From contig NZ_JOAP01000107.1 in NCBI RefSeq assembly GCF_000720475.1, positions 1 to 6,239 of the forward strand: a stretch of 6,239 nucleotides of DNA, written 5' to 3'. This DNA comes from Streptomyces aureocirculatus (GTDB lineage Bacteria; Actinomycetota; Actinomycetes; Streptomycetales; Streptomycetaceae). The notes under the pieces are model-generated. The model did not search any database. It was not told the DNA's origin and saw nothing but the letters and a program-made list of their open reading frames with translations. The position numbers were made by a program, and so were the translations under genes. This document shows, in pieces, positions 4,717 through 6,239 of the stretch. Within the stretch, counting starts at the first letter, position 1; every line of letters begins with the position of its first letter.

Positions 4717-6006
4717 GTGCCGGAGAGTGAAGCGGGAGGAGAACCAGCAATTCCAGGAGGCGCCCCGTCCTTCTACAAGTACCCAGCAGCCTTCCTGACG
4801 CGTCTGCATCGAGGCAATTGGAGGCCCAGGCGCACACCGAAGAGACATCGACAGGTGCCGGTCACCACCGGCCATGCGTACACGAATCGGCGATTTCCTG
4901 TGGCAGATGAAAACGCGGCCCCATCCATCGTGGCGGCCCTCCATCCTCCGGCACCCGACTTCGGGCCGAACATCGATGGGTACCAGCCCTTCCAGAGCCA
5001 GACCGACTGTGATCCGGCGGCGAAGCCGGGCGTCTTGGACATACGTGACCTCTTGCGGGCCACGTACGGACGTAACGACCTCGGTATCAGCCGCGCCTGC
5101 AACGTGGGCGGGCGCAGCGAGCACAAGGAGGGCCGTGCCCTCGATTACCCCTTCAACGCCAACGATCCCGGGCAGCGGGCGGAAGCCGACACCCTGATCG
5201 ACTGGTTGCTGGCGACCGACCGCTGGAACAACGCTCACGCCATCGCCCGGCGTATCGGCATCATGTACCTCATCTGGAACCGCCGTATATGGGCCGCCAA
5301 CACCAGGTCGTGGTCGGCCCATACCGGAAGTAGTCCGCACACTGATCACATCCACTTCAGCTTCGGCTGGCCGGGAGCCCGGAAGCAGACCACTTGGTGG
5401 ACCGGCCGGGACTCCGGTCTGGGTGGTCCGGAGATGGTGCTGTTCGGTAATGGCACGATCGGGACGTACGCGGTGCAGGCGGACGGGAATGTGTACGGGC
5501 GCGGGCAGGCGGCGCCCGGGGACGTGTTCGGCCCGTGGCAGCAGTTGAGCACACAGGGCACCTTCGCGGGGCGCCCTTCGGTGGTGCAGTTCCCGGACAA
5601 CACCATCGGCGTCTACGTCCGCACCACCCAAGGCGTCATTCTGGGAACCGGAAACAAAGCAGGACCAGGAAGCGACTTCAAACCCTGGCAGCAAACCTCT
5701 CCCGCCGGCGCCATGGCAGTAACCGGCGACCCCGAAGTCATCCTCCGCCCCGACGGCACACTGGGAACATACGCAGTACTGGCCGACGGCAGCCTCAACG
5801 GCCTCGGCCAAAAACACCCCGGCGGAGACTTCGACCCCTTCTGGCAACGACTCAGCGAAGGAGGAAAGTTCGTGGGTCGCCCGTCCCTGCTGCAATTCCC
5901 CGACCAGACAGTGAATCTCTACGTACGCGGCACCGACGGAGGATTCTGGGCCACCGGCAACAGCAACGGCCCCGGCAGCGACTTCAAACCCTGGCAACCC
6001 GTCTGA
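4717..6006 (+). CDS. M15/LAS-type zinc peptidase with lectin-like propeller domain
   Basis: Residues about 79-225 form an extracellular actinobacterial peptidase-like domain of the LAS (M15) fold, starting APDFGPNIDGYQPFQSQTD. It carries the zinc motif H136-x6-D143 (EHKEGRALD) and the closing motif H211-x-H213 (PHTDHIHFSF). Relatives cut D-amino-acid or peptide bonds in peptidoglycan cross-links. C98 and C128 could form a disulfide. Residues about 239-429 hold four repeats of about 50 residues (G-T-[IL]-G-T-Y-A-V-x-A-D-G ... F-x-P-W-Q), resembling tachylectin/PLL-type sugar-binding propeller blades, so the enzyme probably binds the cell wall or glycans. The 5' end is doubtful: the GTG at 4717 lacks a well-spaced ribosome binding site, and residues 1-78 are Pro/Arg-rich with no hydrophobic signal segment, though the family is normally secreted. 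It may be frameshifted or rearranged upstream. Confidence 0.8.
   Translation: MPESEAGGEPAIPGGAPSFYKYPAAFLTRLHRGNWRPRRTPKRHRQVPVTTGHAYTNRRFPVADENAAPSIVAALHPPAPDFGPNIDGYQPFQSQTDCDPAAKPGVLDIRDLLRATYGRNDLGISRACNVGGRSEHKEGRALDYPFNANDPGQRAEADTLIDWLLATDRWNNAHAIARRIGIMYLIWNRRIWAANTRSWSAHTGSSPHTDHIHFSFGWPGARKQTTWWTGRDSGLGGPEMVLFGNGTIGTYAVQADGNVYGRGQAAPGDVFGPWQQLSTQGTFAGRPSVVQFPDNTIGVYVRTTQGVILGTGNKAGPGSDFKPWQQTSPAGAMAVTGDPEVILRPDGTLGTYAVLADGSLNGLGQKHPGGDFDPFWQRLSEGGKFVGRPSLLQFPDQTVNLYVRGTDGGFWATGNSNGPGSDFKPWQPV
5431..6003 (+). repeat. four propeller repeats in two alternating types
   Basis: The blades begin near residues 239, 287, 340 and 389. Blades 1 and 3 share GT-x-GTYAV-x-ADG; blades 2 and 4 share PS-[VL]-[VL]-QFPD and GSDFKPWQ. 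The higher-order period is therefore two blades, about 101-102 codons, implying duplication of a blade pair. A 20-base identity (AGCGACTTCAAACCCTGGCA) at 5671-5690 and 5977-5996 marks blades 2 and 4. Confidence 0.75.
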
Positions 6007-6016
6007 TTGCTCGTTT

Positions 6017-6126
6017 CTAAGAGCTCGTAACAGGATCTTGTTGAAGGTGCCTGCGGATTCGATACCCAGCTCTGTCAGACGGTTTGGCTAAGAGATTATC
6101 TCATTTGGCTCGGTAGGCTTTGGGGC
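6017..6126. mobile_element. insertion-sequence end(s) between the peptidase gene and the next transposase
   Basis: The base composition drops to more A/T than the flanking genes. CTAAGAG occurs twice in direct orientation (6017-6023 and 6088-6094). The second copy runs into the near-palindrome GAGAT-T-ATCTC (6092-6102), 24 bases before the transposase start, and could be the terminal repeat or a site bound by transposase. The left boundary of the element lies near 6017 or near 6086; the right end is outside the window, so it cannot be fixed here. Confidence 0.4.
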
Positions 6127-6239
6127 ATGACAGGGATCGATGAGCGGTTGGTGCCGGATGAGCTGTGGGAACTGTTTCAGCGGGTGGTTCCGGAGGTGCC
6201 CGCGCGGCCTCAGGGTGGTGGGCGACGTCGGCACGGTGA
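6127..6239 (+). CDS. IS5-family transposase, N-terminal part (runs off window)
   Basis: The ATG at 6127 opens a frame that stays open to the window edge (37 codons). It reads MTGIDERLVPDELWELFQRV and then VPARPQGGGRRRHG. The LVPDELWELF...P motif followed by RPQGGGRRR is the typical N-terminus of a large group of streptomycete IS5-family transposases, distinct from the fragment at 3589-3945. The catalytic DDE residues lie beyond the window, so its integrity is unknown. It points away from the peptidase gene, whose stop lies 120 bases upstream. Confidence 0.75.
   Translation, partial: MTGIDERLVPDELWELFQRVVPEVPARPQGGGRRRHG

Noticed and set aside
4857..4872. GCCGGT/ACCGGC hairpin upstream of the peptidase domain
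   Set aside because: It is only 6 bp with a 4-base loop; such small GC palindromes are expected by chance here.
4636..5997. Minus-strand open frame of 453 codons opposite the peptidase-lectin gene
   Set aside because: It is the mirror of a gene with clear zinc motifs and repeats; high-GC genes commonly leave such open reverse frames.

Overview
The window is high-GC actinobacterial DNA, most likely from Streptomyces or a close relative. The reasons are strong G/C bias at third codon positions, GTG starts, Shine-Dalgarno boxes of the AGGGG type, and transposase and cell-wall-enzyme families typical of streptomycetes. It reads as an accessory region such as a chromosome arm or plasmid. Short genes of unknown function sit next to broken genes, insertion-sequence fragments and a small non-autonomous element.

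Layout. (1) 3-443, plus strand: the 3' end of an unrecognised gene and a complete 70-codon gene, probably co-transcribed. (2) 444-988: no intact gene; two relics (a short helix-turn-helix-like piece and the C-terminal end of an AraC/GlxA-type regulator), then a perfect 10-bp hairpin. (3) 989-2526, minus strand: a two-gene operon of unrecognised proteins (286 and 220 residues) behind a candidate promoter overlapped by a 14-bp inverted repeat. (4) 2818-4308, minus strand: one continuous reading frame of 496 codons that is not one gene. In its own 5'-to-3' order it holds the front half of a small zinc-ribbon-type gene, a 143-bp MITE-like element with perfect 17-bp terminal inverted repeats between TA dinucleotides, the front third of an IS5-family DDE transposase, and a frameshifted, N-terminally truncated APH(6)/hydroxyurea-type antibiotic kinase. 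(5) 4309-4716: mostly non-coding, with one strong Shine-Dalgarno sequence that has no normal start codon after it. (6) 4717-6006, plus strand: an M15/LAS-type zinc peptidase domain followed by four lectin-like propeller repeats, with no recognisable signal peptide. (7) 6007-6239: an insertion-sequence end and the first 37 codons of a second IS5-family transposase that runs off the window.

How it fits together. I see no complete, recognisable multi-gene system. The most coherent functional unit is the minus-strand operon at 989-2526, which looks intact and specifically regulated but has no function I can assign. The middle of the window records successive insertions and deletions: a resistance kinase was inactivated, and a small gene was cut by the MITE/IS pair. 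The peptidase-lectin gene has intact catalytic motifs, but its 5' end is doubtful, its codon usage changes sharply inside the repeat domain, and an IS lies just past its stop codon.
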